Positions 1 through 8,177 of a DNA stretch of 13,122 nt are shown here, piece by piece. The notes below the pieces were generated by a model. That model searched no databases. It had not been told where the DNA came from and saw nothing but the letters and a program-made list of their open reading frames with translations. The translations under genes and the position numbers were made by a program. The stretch covers positions 1 to 13,122 of the forward strand of contig CALYQY010000066.1 in NCBI GenBank assembly GCA_945291235.1. The letters run 5' to 3'. The stretch is from an uncultured Gilliamella sp. (lineage in GTDB: Bacteria > Pseudomonadota > Gammaproteobacteria > Enterobacterales > Enterobacteriaceae). Position 1 is the stretch's first letter; every line of letters starts with the position of its first letter.

Positions 1-593
1 CCAAAGCCCGGTATGGTGCTGTCTGATTTTAATTGACCAAATAATAAATTCGACGAGGTAGATTGGAGGTTAGATTTGCTATAGGAAATAAAATCACTGT
101 CGGTTTGTGCACTGCCATAACCTAATGTCTTAAAAAATGTCGCATAAACATTGTCTTTCAAACCGTCATAACTGGTGGTGGTTAAAATCGCTTTATACTC
201 GCTATCAATCGATAATGGCTCACCATTATCCGTATCGCCATTCCATAATACCGCTTCATAAGGGCTGATATCACTAAAACGTAACGTCTTTAAGGGATAT
301 TGGTTATCTAAATCAGATTGTCGGTAAATGGTGATTTGGTATTCCGCAATTTTGGTTGGATAGTTGGTATAAACATAAAGCCCCATTGGTGTTGTAAATA
401 ATCCTTGTGAAGTTAACTTCACTTCAGGATTAAAGATACTTAAATTAAGCTTTTCTTTTGCATTAAACTCATCCCGGATAATGTTCAATTTGGGCACGTT
501 ATCCGTACCGGCATAAACACCATTTGAGCCGAGTAAAAAAGCAACACTTATCCCCAAACAAAGCGGATGTCGGGTCCAGTTATGTTTTTTCAT
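1..593 (-). CDS. secreted protein of unknown function, 5' part (cut by left edge)
   Basis: The reading frame is open from an ATG at 593 to the window edge, giving 197 complete codons. An AAGGA Shine-Dalgarno lies about 10 bases before the ATG. The product starts with a signal peptide: basic MKKHNWTR, a hydrophobic stretch, and a likely cleavage after VYA near residue 28, so it is exported. The mature part looks like a beta-rich domain. Around residues 70-140 it has TNYP, then ITIYRQSD, PLKTL, a WNGDTDNGEPL turn and SIDSEYKAIL. This resembles FlgD-type Ig-like domains, where a W-(D/N)-G-x-x-x-x-G loop precedes a Y-containing strand. That similarity is inference from the pattern. The rest of the protein lies outside the window, so total length, anchoring and function cannot be judged. 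The short gene behind it, at 835-1380, is a paralogue. I do not recognise a named family. Confidence 0.75.
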   Translation of the reverse strand, partial: MKKHNWTRHPLCLGISVAFLLGSNGVYAGTDNVPKLNIIRDEFNAKEKLNLSIFNPEVKLTSQGLFTTPMGLYVYTNYPTKIAEYQITIYRQSDLDNQYPLKTLRFSDISPYEAVLWNGDTDNGEPLSIDSEYKAILTTTSYDGLKDNVYATFFKTLGYGSAQTDSDFISYSKSNLQSTSSNLLFGQLKSDSTIPGF

Positions 594-834
594 CTAATTT
601 ATTTCCTTTCTTTTAATAGCTATTATTTTTATTTATTGTTAGTTCAGTTAAATGTCTTTTATTAACATCTATACCGATTATCGTTTTAAGTTAACATTTA
701 ATTAATAATTAATGATTTAAATAACATTTTAGTTTGAGACTTTTTGAGCTGACATAACATATTGATCGAATAAAACGATCAATAAATAATAAATATTTGT
801 CTTAAACTATCAAGATATCATCAAGTTAATATCT
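594..834. other. AT-rich spacer between the two paralogous secreted-protein genes, with a dyad
   Basis: No coding sequence is seen here. A 9-bp inverted repeat, TATTGATCG / CGATCAATA with a 7-base loop, spans 760-784. It lies about 50 bases after the stop of the short gene and about 170 bases before the start of the long one. No U-rich tail follows it on the minus strand, so it may be an operator or a poor terminator. A weak minus-strand promoter (TATAGA near 668-673) is possible but is not distinguishable from AT-rich background. Confidence 0.4.
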
Positions 835-1380
835 TTATGTGTATTTTTTATACGCTCTATCTTTTCGTTGAAATAAATTAGTTAGCAAATTGCTATCTTG
901 CACAACACATTGACCTGAAATCTGAAAGGATGCCGCATTAATACTGTTTTTGAAAAGTCCGTATTGAGCAGCCGAGATTACACTGTATTTATTGTCTATT
1001 GATAATAGCTCTTTTATAACAGTAACAGTCTTTTCAAATAGCGCTGTAACAAAATGGCTATGACTGAAAAACAATGTTTCTAATTGACGGTGATTATCTA
1101 AATTAGGTTGCTGATATATCTCATTGTGAGATCCGACATTTTTAATCGGATAATTTGTATCTTTATAAAATCCCAAAGAAGCAAGAAATAACTTTTGTAA
1201 GGAGAGTCCAGAATGGTAGATGCCTGAGTTCAATTTTTCTGTTGTATTTAATTCATCATCAATAGATCTAAGCATGATTAAATTAGTCATTGTTTTAGCG
1301 AAAGCAAAAATTGATCCAAGCAAAATCAACAAACCTATTACCAGATCAGAAAAAATACGGAACCGTTTACATTTATTCAT
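835..1380 (-). CDS. short exported protein, paralogue of the gene at 1-593
   Basis: This 181-residue protein has an N-terminal signal sequence: basic MNKCKRFR, a hydrophobic LVIGLLILLGSIFAFA, and likely cleavage near residue 28. The start ATG at 1380 is preceded by AAAGGAAATTC, much like the leader of the gene at 593. The two proteins align without frameshift over the whole visible length, about 30% identical by eye. Shared landmarks in order are DE-N--EKLN, TNYP-K, IY-Q, LDN, TL-FS, LSID--Y, YGL and SNLL. The WNGDTDNG turn of the long protein is replaced here by unrelated residues. The protein ends at 181 residues just where the longer one runs on, so it is either a truncated duplicate or a one-domain version. 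Function is unknown. The intact frame, ribosome binding site and signal peptide favour an expressed gene over a dead relic, but decay cannot be excluded. Confidence 0.6.
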   Translation of the reverse strand: MNKCKRFRIFSDLVIGLLILLGSIFAFAKTMTNLIMLRSIDDELNTTEKLNSGIYHSGLSLQKLFLASLGFYKDTNYPIKNVGSHNEIYQQPNLDNHRQLETLFFSHSHFVTALFEKTVTVIKELLSIDNKYSVISAAQYGLFKNSINAASFQISGQCVVQDSNLLTNLFQRKDRAYKKYT

Positions 1381-1745
1381 GAATTAGAATTTCCTTTCAT
1401 TTTATTGCAACTCTGTTATTAAATTTAGGTTGATGACCTTAAACGATATAAAGAAAAGATAAAATTTACTAAAAATTTAATAGCTAAAACTTTACTATTA
1501 TTTTCACTTATTCTAAGTTTAGGTTGAAACCGCATCAACTCCTTATTTGCTAAGAGTTGTAAGCGGTTAAACAGCAAATAAAACAGATTATTATCAATTT
1601 CAATTACCTTCACGGTAAGCTTTTTTTAAGAAGTGAAATTTAAAATTAACAAATCGGGATTAATTAAATAACTATTGTTTCTTTAATAAAGACCATCATA
1701 ATATAAATAAATCAATATAATATGATGGCACGACTATTTTATATC
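1381..1745. other. gene-poor gap with one doubtful 62-codon frame
   Basis: This AT-rich stretch lies between the short secreted-protein gene and the end of mltC. The only sizeable frame is at 1425-1613 on the minus strand (62 codons). It would need a GTG start, has no Shine-Dalgarno sequence, and resembles nothing I recognise. The lysine- and isoleucine-rich product could be chance or a gene remnant. The promoter for the minus-strand gene at 1380 should lie here, but no clear -35/-10 pair stands out. Confidence 0.35.
1693..1728 (-). terminator. possible terminator after mltC
   Basis: An inverted repeat, CCATCATA at 1693-1700 and TATGATGG at 1721-1728, extends by three more pairs after one mismatch. 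It lies about 20 bases past the mltC stop codon. On the minus strand it is followed by TCTTTATT, which is only moderately U-rich, so it is a weak intrinsic-terminator candidate. Confidence 0.4.
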
Positions 1746-2816
1746 CTACCTATTGTCTAATATACTACTGACTTTGATAAGATAGTTGCGAGACTCTTGT
1801 GAAACATGGGAAGTAACCAATTTTCGATATACTTGCTGTGGGGTCATAGAATTGATAATGTTAATCGCTTCGTTACGATCACTAGAGAAGGTACGAAGTA
1901 CACTACCTGCACCACCATTATAAGATGTTATCATTGCGTATCTCAAAGAAATAGGATTATTAATCCCAGCTAGATATTTTGTTTTTAATAGTGATAAATA
2001 AGCGGTACCCATATCAACATTATTTTTAGGATCGAGTAAAAATTGCCTGCTAGGTTCCCCTGATTTTCCCCTTAATGAAAAAATATCGCGTCCAGCAGTA
2101 TGTTGTTGAACTTGCATTAATCCAAGTGCATCACTACGGCTCACAGCATAGGGGTTAAATGCCGATTCAACTTCCATAATCGCTAAAATTAATCGTTCAT
2201 CTATAAGGTAACGATTTGATGCTTCAATCACTAACGGTAAAAATTTTCTGGCGCGCTGATTGATATGATTAGGAACAAGTTTAATTTCAACATAAGTAAT
2301 TTGATGAGAACCCGATGTGCGAACTTGCATATTATGAGCAAGAACATAGTCAGCAAAGTTATTGGCTCTACCACTCCAACGAATAGGTTGCATTTCTTGG
2401 TCAAGCACCTGATTATACAAAAAAGGCTCTTGTGACTGATCCTGCCCCATTTTAACATGACGAATAATATCATCTGGTTCTGGCATTAGTAGCGTTGAAA
2501 CAATAGCATCTTTTAAACTGATTATGGGCATATCAGACAATGTTTCTATCGTAATCACCCCAGAAACAAAGTTAATATGAACTCGCGTTTCTAAATTATC
2601 CTCATATTGAACATAATCTTTAGGTCCCGCAATAAGCACCTCTTTGGGCCCCCATATTTGTTCAATATTATTAGCATATTGGCTGATTAAAATATTAAAT
2701 GCGTTGGTATCTTTAACATAATAATCTTCATTATCGAAATTTGCATTTTTACTAGGACAACCCGCTAAAAAACTTGCAGTAACAAATAATGTAATAATTT
2801 TTATGTTATTTTTCAT
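1746..2816 (-). CDS. mltC: membrane-bound lytic murein transglycosylase C (MltC)
   Basis: MltC is an outer-membrane lipoprotein that cleaves the MurNAc-GlcNAc glycosidic bond of peptidoglycan, leaving 1,6-anhydroMurNAc ends. The ATG at 2816 gives 356 residues, close to the E. coli protein (about 359). It lies 8 bases after the yggX stop, so translation is probably coupled. A TTG four codons upstream keeps the frame open but overlaps yggX and is rejected. A lipoprotein signal with lipobox LAGC places the lipidated cysteine at residue 20. Residues about 30-190 match the MltC N-terminal domain. A Slt-type lysozyme-like domain follows. Its catalytic glutamate is E217 in MEVESAFNP, the number used for E. 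coli MltC, followed by ALGLMQVQQ and then the YNGGAGSV motif near residues 299-306. The yggX-mltC order is the same as in E. coli. Confidence 0.96.
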   Translation of the reverse strand: MKNNIKIITLFVTASFLAGCPSKNANFDNEDYYVKDTNAFNILISQYANNIEQIWGPKEVLIAGPKDYVQYEDNLETRVHINFVSGVITIETLSDMPIISLKDAIVSTLLMPEPDDIIRHVKMGQDQSQEPFLYNQVLDQEMQPIRWSGRANNFADYVLAHNMQVRTSGSHQITYVEIKLVPNHINQRARKFLPLVIEASNRYLIDERLILAIMEVESAFNPYAVSRSDALGLMQVQQHTAGRDIFSLRGKSGEPSRQFLLDPKNNVDMGTAYLSLLKTKYLAGINNPISLRYAMITSYNGGAGSVLRTFSSDRNEAINIINSMTPQQVYRKLVTSHVSQESRNYLIKVSSILDNR

Positions 2817-2824
2817 GTGATTTC

Positions 2825-3094
2825 TCAATTTTGTGGTTTATAGCCATCAATAATGATATCTTCACCATCAAATAAAAATTTAACCATTTCATCTTCAATT
2901 TTTTTTCGATGTTCAGGATTCATCATATTGAGTTTATTTTCGTTGATTAACATGGTTTGTTTTTTAAGCCATTCTTGCCAAGCTAGTTTTGAAATTTCGT
3001 TATATATACGCTTGCCAACCTCTCCCGGATATAGCTGAAAATCCAAACCTTCCGATTCTTCTTGTAAATAATGGCAAAATATAATGCGGCTCAT
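2825..3094 (-). CDS. yggX: YggX, Fe(II)-trafficking / oxidative protection protein
   Basis: YggX is a small cytoplasmic protein linked to iron trafficking and to protecting Fe-S clusters from oxidation. The start is the ATG at 3094 ([11 protein letters not shown]), giving 89 residues, close to the family's usual length of about 90. The frame is open 13 codons further upstream through a TTG, but that part has no family similarity. The conserved core is plain: Cys7 in the IFC motif, the [18 protein letters not shown] segment, W-EW, and [13 protein letters not shown]. Its stop lies 8 bases before the mltC ATG, so the two form an operon. In E. coli mutY precedes yggX. Here the upstream neighbour is the divergent argD, so mutY has been uncoupled. 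Confidence 0.96.
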   Translation of the reverse strand: MSRIIFCHYLQEESEGLDFQLYPGEVGKRIYNEISKLAWQEWLKKQTMLINENKLNMMNPEHRKKIEDEMVKFLFDGEDIIIDGYKPQN

Positions 3095-3132
3095 ATTAAT
3101 CTTTTTCCAAATACAATTAAAAATAGTGTCCA

Positions 3133-3160
3133 ATTATAACTGAAAACAATTATGTAAAAG
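3133..3160 (-). promoter_or_regulatory. candidate promoter of yggX-mltC
   Basis: Read on the minus strand, a perfect TATAAT (plus-strand 3133-3138) lies about 39 bases before the yggX ATG. A weak -35 such as CTTTTA (3155-3160) sits 16 bases upstream of it. The predicted transcript would have a leader of about 30 bases. Confidence 0.45.
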
Positions 3161-3200
3161 AAGAAAATTATTCGGTCGCTATCCTGCGCAAAACTTTCAA

Positions 3201-3238
3201 ACTGAATTTTAATTCAAATTAAATGAATAATTATTTAC

Positions 3239-3239
<1 letters not shown>
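3201..3239 (+). promoter_or_regulatory. tandem ArgR operator (two ARG boxes) upstream of argD
   Basis: Box 1 (3201-3218) contains TGAATTTTAATTCA, a perfect match to the ArgR half-sites TGAAT-N4-ATTCA. Box 2 (3222-3239) contains TGAATAATTATTTA, with one mismatch. The two 18-bp boxes are separated by exactly 3 bp, the spacing typical of E. coli arginine operators. Box 2 abuts the predicted argD -35 region, so hexameric ArgR bound with arginine would block RNA polymerase. Boxes and spacing are seen directly; function is inferred from the ArgR consensus. Confidence 0.85.
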
Positions 3240-4514
<1,275 letters not shown>

Positions 4515-4530
4515 GTTTTTCTATACAGTA

Positions 4531-4557
4531 ACAGCATTTTAATCGATTAAATGCTGT
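4531..4557 (+). terminator. stem-loop after argD, without U-tract
   Basis: The arms ACAGCATTT and AAATGCTGT form a 9-bp stem around a 9-base loop that itself contains AATCGATT. It lies 17 bases after the argD stop and 25 bases before engB. No T-run follows, so it may cause weak or no intrinsic termination. Processing, attenuation or 3'-end protection are alternatives. Confidence 0.4.
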
Positions 4558-4582
4558 CTACGCATTTATAGGATACTTATTT

Positions 4583-5194
4583 ATGTACGATATTCGACCA
4601 TTAAATTATGCAAAAACTAAATTTATATTAAGTGCACCAGATATTTCACATTTGCCCTTTGACGGTGGTGTAGAAGTCGCATTTGCCGGTCGCTCAAATG
4701 CAGGAAAATCGAGTGCGCTTAATACGCTGACTAACCAAAAAGGGTTGGCCAGAACCAGTAAAACACCGGGGCGGACTCAGCTTATTAATCTTTTTGAAGT
4801 CGAGCCTAATTGTCGGTTGGTTGACTTGCCAGGATATGGTTATGCGCAAGTGCCAGAAACAATCAAGCGAAAATGGCAGAAGTCATTAGGGGAATACCTA
4901 CAAAAACGTGAAAGCCTTAAAGGTTTAGTGATATTAATGGATATAAGACATCCTTTAAAAGATTTAGATCAACAGATGATTGAATGGGCGGTATCGGTGA
5001 ACATTCCCGTCATGTTGTTATTGACCAAAGCAGATAAGCTGGCGTCTGGAGCGCTCAAAAAACAAGTTAATATGGTCAAAGAAGCCATCTTACCTTTTCA
5101 AGGTGATATTACAGTATCCCCTTTCTCATCACCAAAACGTATTGGTCTTGAACCATTAAAATGGCAATTAAACGAATGGTTTAACCAACAATAA
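4583..5194 (+). CDS. engB: ribosome biogenesis GTP-binding protein EngB/YihA
   Basis: EngB is an essential TRAFAC-class GTPase of the cytoplasm that helps late 50S subunit assembly. At 203 residues it is of normal length. The G motifs are in order: G1 GRSNAGKS (36-43), G2 threonine in KTPGRTQ (60-66), G3 DLPG (81-84) in the family-typical [11 protein letters not shown]4 TKAD (148-151), and a G5-like FSS near 181-183. The start ATG at 4583 is preceded by AGGA. It is followed after only 12 bases by srkA, so the two are probably co-transcribed. Its separation from argD by a stem-loop leaves open whether it has its own promoter. Confidence 0.95.
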   Translation: MYDIRPLNYAKTKFILSAPDISHLPFDGGVEVAFAGRSNAGKSSALNTLTNQKGLARTSKTPGRTQLINLFEVEPNCRLVDLPGYGYAQVPETIKRKWQKSLGEYLQKRESLKGLVILMDIRHPLKDLDQQMIEWAVSVNIPVMLLLTKADKLASGALKKQVNMVKEAILPFQGDITVSPFSSPKRIGLEPLKWQLNEWFNQQ

Positions 5195-5206
5195 AAGAGA
5201 AAATTA

Positions 5207-6193
5207 ATGAATCATCCTGCTTTTTCATTCCAGGCGCTATCCCCGGAATTTATTCTTGATTGTTTATTGTCTATCGGTATACGTGTTGATTCGGGTTTAA
5301 TAGCATTAAATAGCTATGAAAATCGTGTCTACCAATTTATGGATGAAGAGCGAATACGTTATGTTGCTAAGTTTTACCGTCCACATCGCTGGAATCGAAA
5401 GCAAATTCTTGAGGAGCATCAATTTACCCAAGCATTATTTGATGCTGAAATCCCTGTTGTTACGCCTATAATAGTCAATAACAACACTCTGCATGAATAT
5501 CAAGGTTATTTGTTCTCGCTTTTTCCAAGTATAGGCGGCAGACAATACGAATCTGATAACATTGAACAAATGGAGTCAGTCGCACTGTTATTAGGACGAA
5601 TGCATCAAATTGGCGCTCAAAAAAACTTTATACACCGACCGACAATCGGTCTTGAAGAGTACCTTTATCAGCCTCAAGAGGTACTTTTATCTTGTCAGTT
5701 TATTCCTAAAAATATTCATTCAGCGCTTAGAACAAACCTGACACACCTAATTAAAGCCGTTGAACAACATTGGCATAATGATTGGCAATGCATCCGTTTA
5801 CATGGTGATTGTCATATTGGTAATATATTATGGCGAGACCAAACCATACTTGTCGATTTTGATGATGCACGTAATGGCCCTGCAATTCAAGATTTATGGA
5901 TGTTACTGAATGGTAATCGTCAAGAACAACGTCTACAACTTGATACGTTAATAGAAATGTATCAAGAGTTTAACGATTTTGATAGTCAACAAATTAAATT
6001 AATTGAGCCATTAAGAGCAATGAGAATGGTTCATTATCTGGCTTGGATTATTACACGTTGGCAAGACCCGGCTTTTACTGCTGCTTTTCCTTGGATCACA
6101 GATGTTGATTTTTGGTATCAACAACTCAAGGAATTTGAACAGCAAACTAAAGCAATTTACTCACCACCTTTAGCATTGATGTCGGCATTTTGA
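5207..6193 (+). CDS. srkA: stress response kinase A (SrkA/YihE), Ser/Thr protein kinase
   Basis: SrkA belongs to the APH/choline-kinase-like fold. In E. coli it is a protein kinase that protects cells in Cpx-linked envelope stress, partly by countering MazE/MazF-mediated death. The 328-residue product has the E. coli length. The N-lobe carries the ENRVYQF segment (38-44) and a VAKFYRP strand with the likely ATP lysine (K55). The catalytic loop reads HGDCHIGN, with Asp201 and Asn206, and the metal-binding segment is VDFDDA, with Asp217. The ATG at 5207 follows AAAGAGAAAA and lies 12 bases from the engB stop. In E. coli srkA is followed by dsbA; here the next gene is the convergent yhbQ, so the srkA-dsbA pairing is lost in this window. 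Confidence 0.94.
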   Translation: MNHPAFSFQALSPEFILDCLLSIGIRVDSGLIALNSYENRVYQFMDEERIRYVAKFYRPHRWNRKQILEEHQFTQALFDAEIPVVTPIIVNNNTLHEYQGYLFSLFPSIGGRQYESDNIEQMESVALLLGRMHQIGAQKNFIHRPTIGLEEYLYQPQEVLLSCQFIPKNIHSALRTNLTHLIKAVEQHWHNDWQCIRLHGDCHIGNILWRDQTILVDFDDARNGPAIQDLWMLLNGNRQEQRLQLDTLIEMYQEFNDFDSQQIKLIEPLRAMRMVHYLAWIITRWQDPAFTAAFPWITDVDFWYQQLKEFEQQTKAIYSPPLALMSAF

Positions 6194-6217
6194 ATTATAA
6201 ACTCATCTAAAAATAAA

Positions 6218-6517
6218 TTAGTTAGCAATGAATCTTGCCAATAATTCTGTTAAGTTAGGAGATTGTGCAATAAGTTTTTCTTTATGAGTCTTAGAAAGTT
6301 GTTTGATACGATACTCAAGCTTTAAAGCTGTGGATTTATCCCCAACATAAACTTGATAGACAAGCGTAAGATCTTGATGACCTTTCAAATATTTAGCTCC
6401 TTGACCAGTTTGATGTTGATGTAAACGTCGACTTATATCTGTAGTAATACCGGTATAGAATGTTTGATTAGCCGTTTTAATAATATAGAGAAACCAAACT
6501 GATGACTTATTTAGCAT
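6218..6517 (-). CDS. yhbQ: GIY-YIG domain protein of the YhbQ (UPF0213) family
   Basis: This is a stand-alone GIY-YIG nuclease-fold protein of about 99 residues, the length of E. coli YhbQ. The GIY-YIG equivalents are YII (11-13) and YTG (21-23). They are followed by the conserved arginines of DISRRLHQH (30-31) and the metal-ligand glutamate E68 in LKLEYRIKQLSK. The family's cellular role is poorly defined; nuclease activity on DNA has been reported for relatives. I chose the ATG at 6517. The frame extends three codons to a TTG, but neither start has a strong Shine-Dalgarno. The gene converges on srkA with 24 bases between the two stops and no obvious terminator. Confidence 0.9.
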   Translation of the reverse strand: MLNKSSVWFLYIIKTANQTFYTGITTDISRRLHQHQTGQGAKYLKGHQDLTLVYQVYVGDKSTALKLEYRIKQLSKTHKEKLIAQSPNLTELLARFIAN

Positions 6518-6620
6518 AGTAAACAATAGCAGTTAACGTATTTATCAATAATTTTCAATTATAAGAAAACATTTTAATCAGCGCAAAATTTTGATGATTA
6601 TAATTAGGTTATGTAAACGT

Positions 6621-6626
6621 TATAAT
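6621..6626 (+). promoter_or_regulatory. candidate -10 element for the waaY-like gene
   Basis: A perfect TATAAT lies about 80 bases before the preferred start of the kinase gene. No convincing -35 is found at the right distance (TTATAA at 6598-6603 is the best), so the promoter is tentative. Confidence 0.3.
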
Positions 6627-6705
6627 TATCATCGTTTCATTTACTTTAAGATAGATAGTGTTTAAGATAAACCAATTGTGTTGTTGTATGTTGGAGCCAA
6701 GTAAT

Positions 6706-7410
6706 TTGAATAACTTTGCAAATATAATTGAAACTGAACGTGGTGATATGAAGTTCGCTTACGTCCAAAATGATGAAATTGACTATCTTGAACTGTTTGA
6801 TCACTTTCTGGCAGAGGAAGGTCACCATGAATTACTGGATCCTAGTGATCGTATTGAAAGATATACTTATTTAATTAATCATAATCAAAGCAAATTTATT
6901 TTTAAAATTGATGGTGGCGTTGAAAATCGTTTGGAACGTCAACTGATTGCCAAAATAACCGGTGATTTTTATTTCAATTTAATCCATAAATTAGCTAAAA
7001 TTTCGCAGGATAAATGCGACATAGCTTATGAGCTTTATTTAGTCGCATTCGATAAAAAAACTAAACGCCACTATATGATTTTTAATTTTATCGAAGGTCG
7101 TTCATTAACAAGGGACGAAATGAAATTACATGGCGAACAAGTCAAAAATTGTATCGAAAAACTTCATCATTATAATTTAGTCTCTAACGATGTGCATGGC
7201 GGTAATTTTATTTTAACGCCAGATGGCAAAATTAAAGCCATCGACTTAACAAATTCAGGGTTTATTTGGCTAACCAAAGCTAACGATGCCATAGAACTGC
7301 AAGAACGATTTAATATTAAGATTAAAGTTCCGGCTATGGCTATGGCAATTAAAAAATTCACCCATGGATTTAAACGATTATCACGAAAAATTCGTGGTAA
7401 AAAGGTTTAA
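6706..7410 (+). CDS. waaY: lipopolysaccharide core heptose kinase, WaaY/RfaY-like
   Basis: WaaY phosphorylates heptose II of the LPS inner core on the cytoplasmic face before export, which strengthens the outer membrane through divalent-cation bridges. The protein has a kinase-like fold: FIFKID with the probable ATP lysine K67, MIFNFIEG as hinge, LVSNDVHGGNFIL with catalytic Asp162 and Asn167, and KAIDL with metal-binding Asp180. This matches the WaaY pattern (M-V-S-x-D-x-H-x-G-N-F-I). The start is uncertain. I prefer the TTG at 6706 because GGAG lies 9 bases upstream and the product (234 residues) is near the E. coli length (232). Alternatives are GTG 6658, ATG 6688 and ATG 6748. The gene stands alone, with no other LPS gene in view. 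Other members of the Kdo/WaaP kinase superfamily remain possible. Confidence 0.8.
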   Translation: MNNFANIIETERGDMKFAYVQNDEIDYLELFDHFLAEEGHHELLDPSDRIERYTYLINHNQSKFIFKIDGGVENRLERQLIAKITGDFYFNLIHKLAKISQDKCDIAYELYLVAFDKKTKRHYMIFNFIEGRSLTRDEMKLHGEQVKNCIEKLHHYNLVSNDVHGGNFILTPDGKIKAIDLTNSGFIWLTKANDAIELQERFNIKIKVPAMAMAIKKFTHGFKRLSRKIRGKKV

Positions 7411-7426
7411 TATTATCTTAATGATG

Positions 7427-7446
7427 TGAGGTAATTATTTACCTCA
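7427..7446 (+). terminator. stem-loop after the waaY-like gene, without U-tract
   Basis: TGAGGTAA and TTACCTCA form a perfect 8-bp stem around a TTAT loop, 16 bases past the stop codon. The following bases (ATCGCATAACG) are not U-rich, so intrinsic termination would be weak. Confidence 0.4.
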
Positions 7447-7592
7447 ATCGCATAACGTCTAAAATTGTTATTGATTTCCACATTTTTAACATTGGTTCTT
7501 TTCATTCAATTTTAAATATCAATTTATGGTTAATGTTTATCAATATGAGTAAACTAATCAATAAACCATTTAACACCTATGAGGAGCTAGCC

Positions 7593-8177
7593 ATGAAAGC
7601 GTTTATAATTTTATTCACTCTTGTTGCTGTGCTAACGGGCTGTACATCGCCCAAAATGGCGTCGATTTATCAAACCCAAGGCGTCGAAATATCACAAAAC
7701 GCATCGGGCGATGATATTCTCAATAAATATAGCAAAACAATACCAACCCAAAATCTTCATTCTTCCTTGTCGCTGTGTATTGCACAAGAACTCAATAATG
7801 GACCAGTTGTGCTAACAAACGAAAGTTATTTTGGATCACCTTGGTGGTATTCATACAACATCCCTAATCAACAATCGATCACAATAAATGGGGGGCAAAC
7901 GATTAAGCTAGTTGAAGGAAATCATGTTGTTGCCAATGCCATAACCGACTATCATTATAACGCTAAATATTTTGTCAGTTATACTTTAACGGCTACTCAC
8001 CATCAAAACAATATTCATTATCTATTTAGCAACATTAAACAGGCTCAACAATATACGGGTTCGACAGTAAATGATGGTTTTGAAAACGTTAAAACTTTAC
8101 AACGATCACATCCTGACTTAGTTATCGATGCACTAAATAAAGAAATCAATAAGATCCAATCATGTTTATTAAAATAA
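7593..8177 (+). CDS. outer-membrane lipoprotein of unknown function
   Basis: The 194-residue product begins with a lipoprotein signal peptide (MKAFIILFTLVAVLTGC). The lipobox LTGC places the lipidated cysteine at residue 17, and Thr at the next position predicts sorting to the outer membrane. The start is the ATG at 7593, six bases after a strong GAGGAG. The frame is open 20 codons upstream to 7533, but that part lacks a signal sequence. The mature part has two further cysteines, C62 (SLSLC) and C191 near the C-terminus, which could form a disulphide. It seems beta-rich: the GSPWWYSYN region, SITINGGQTIKLVEG, and YFVSYTLTATHH followed by IHYLFSNIKQAQ. I do not recognise the family. It stands alone between a stem-loop and a long non-coding gap, giving no functional clue. 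Confidence 0.85.
   Translation: MKAFIILFTLVAVLTGCTSPKMASIYQTQGVEISQNASGDDILNKYSKTIPTQNLHSSLSLCIAQELNNGPVVLTNESYFGSPWWYSYNIPNQQSITINGGQTIKLVEGNHVVANAITDYHYNAKYFVSYTLTATHHQNNIHYLFSNIKQAQQYTGSTVNDGFENVKTLQRSHPDLVIDALNKEINKIQSCLLK

Noticed and set aside
1425..1613. 62-codon minus-strand frame between the short secreted-protein gene and mltC
   Set aside because: It needs a GTG start with no Shine-Dalgarno, has no recognisable domain, and has the bland composition expected of AT-rich chance frames. A faint PKL-type resemblance to the neighbouring secreted proteins is too short to count.
2817..3133. Upstream TTG extensions of mltC (2828) and yggX (3133)
   Set aside because: Both add residues with no family similarity; the downstream ATGs give the standard N-termini and lengths.
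7533..7592. 20-codon N-terminal extension of the lipoprotein
   Set aside because: It would bury the lipoprotein signal inside the protein. The ATG at 7593 has GAGGAG and starts the signal peptide directly.
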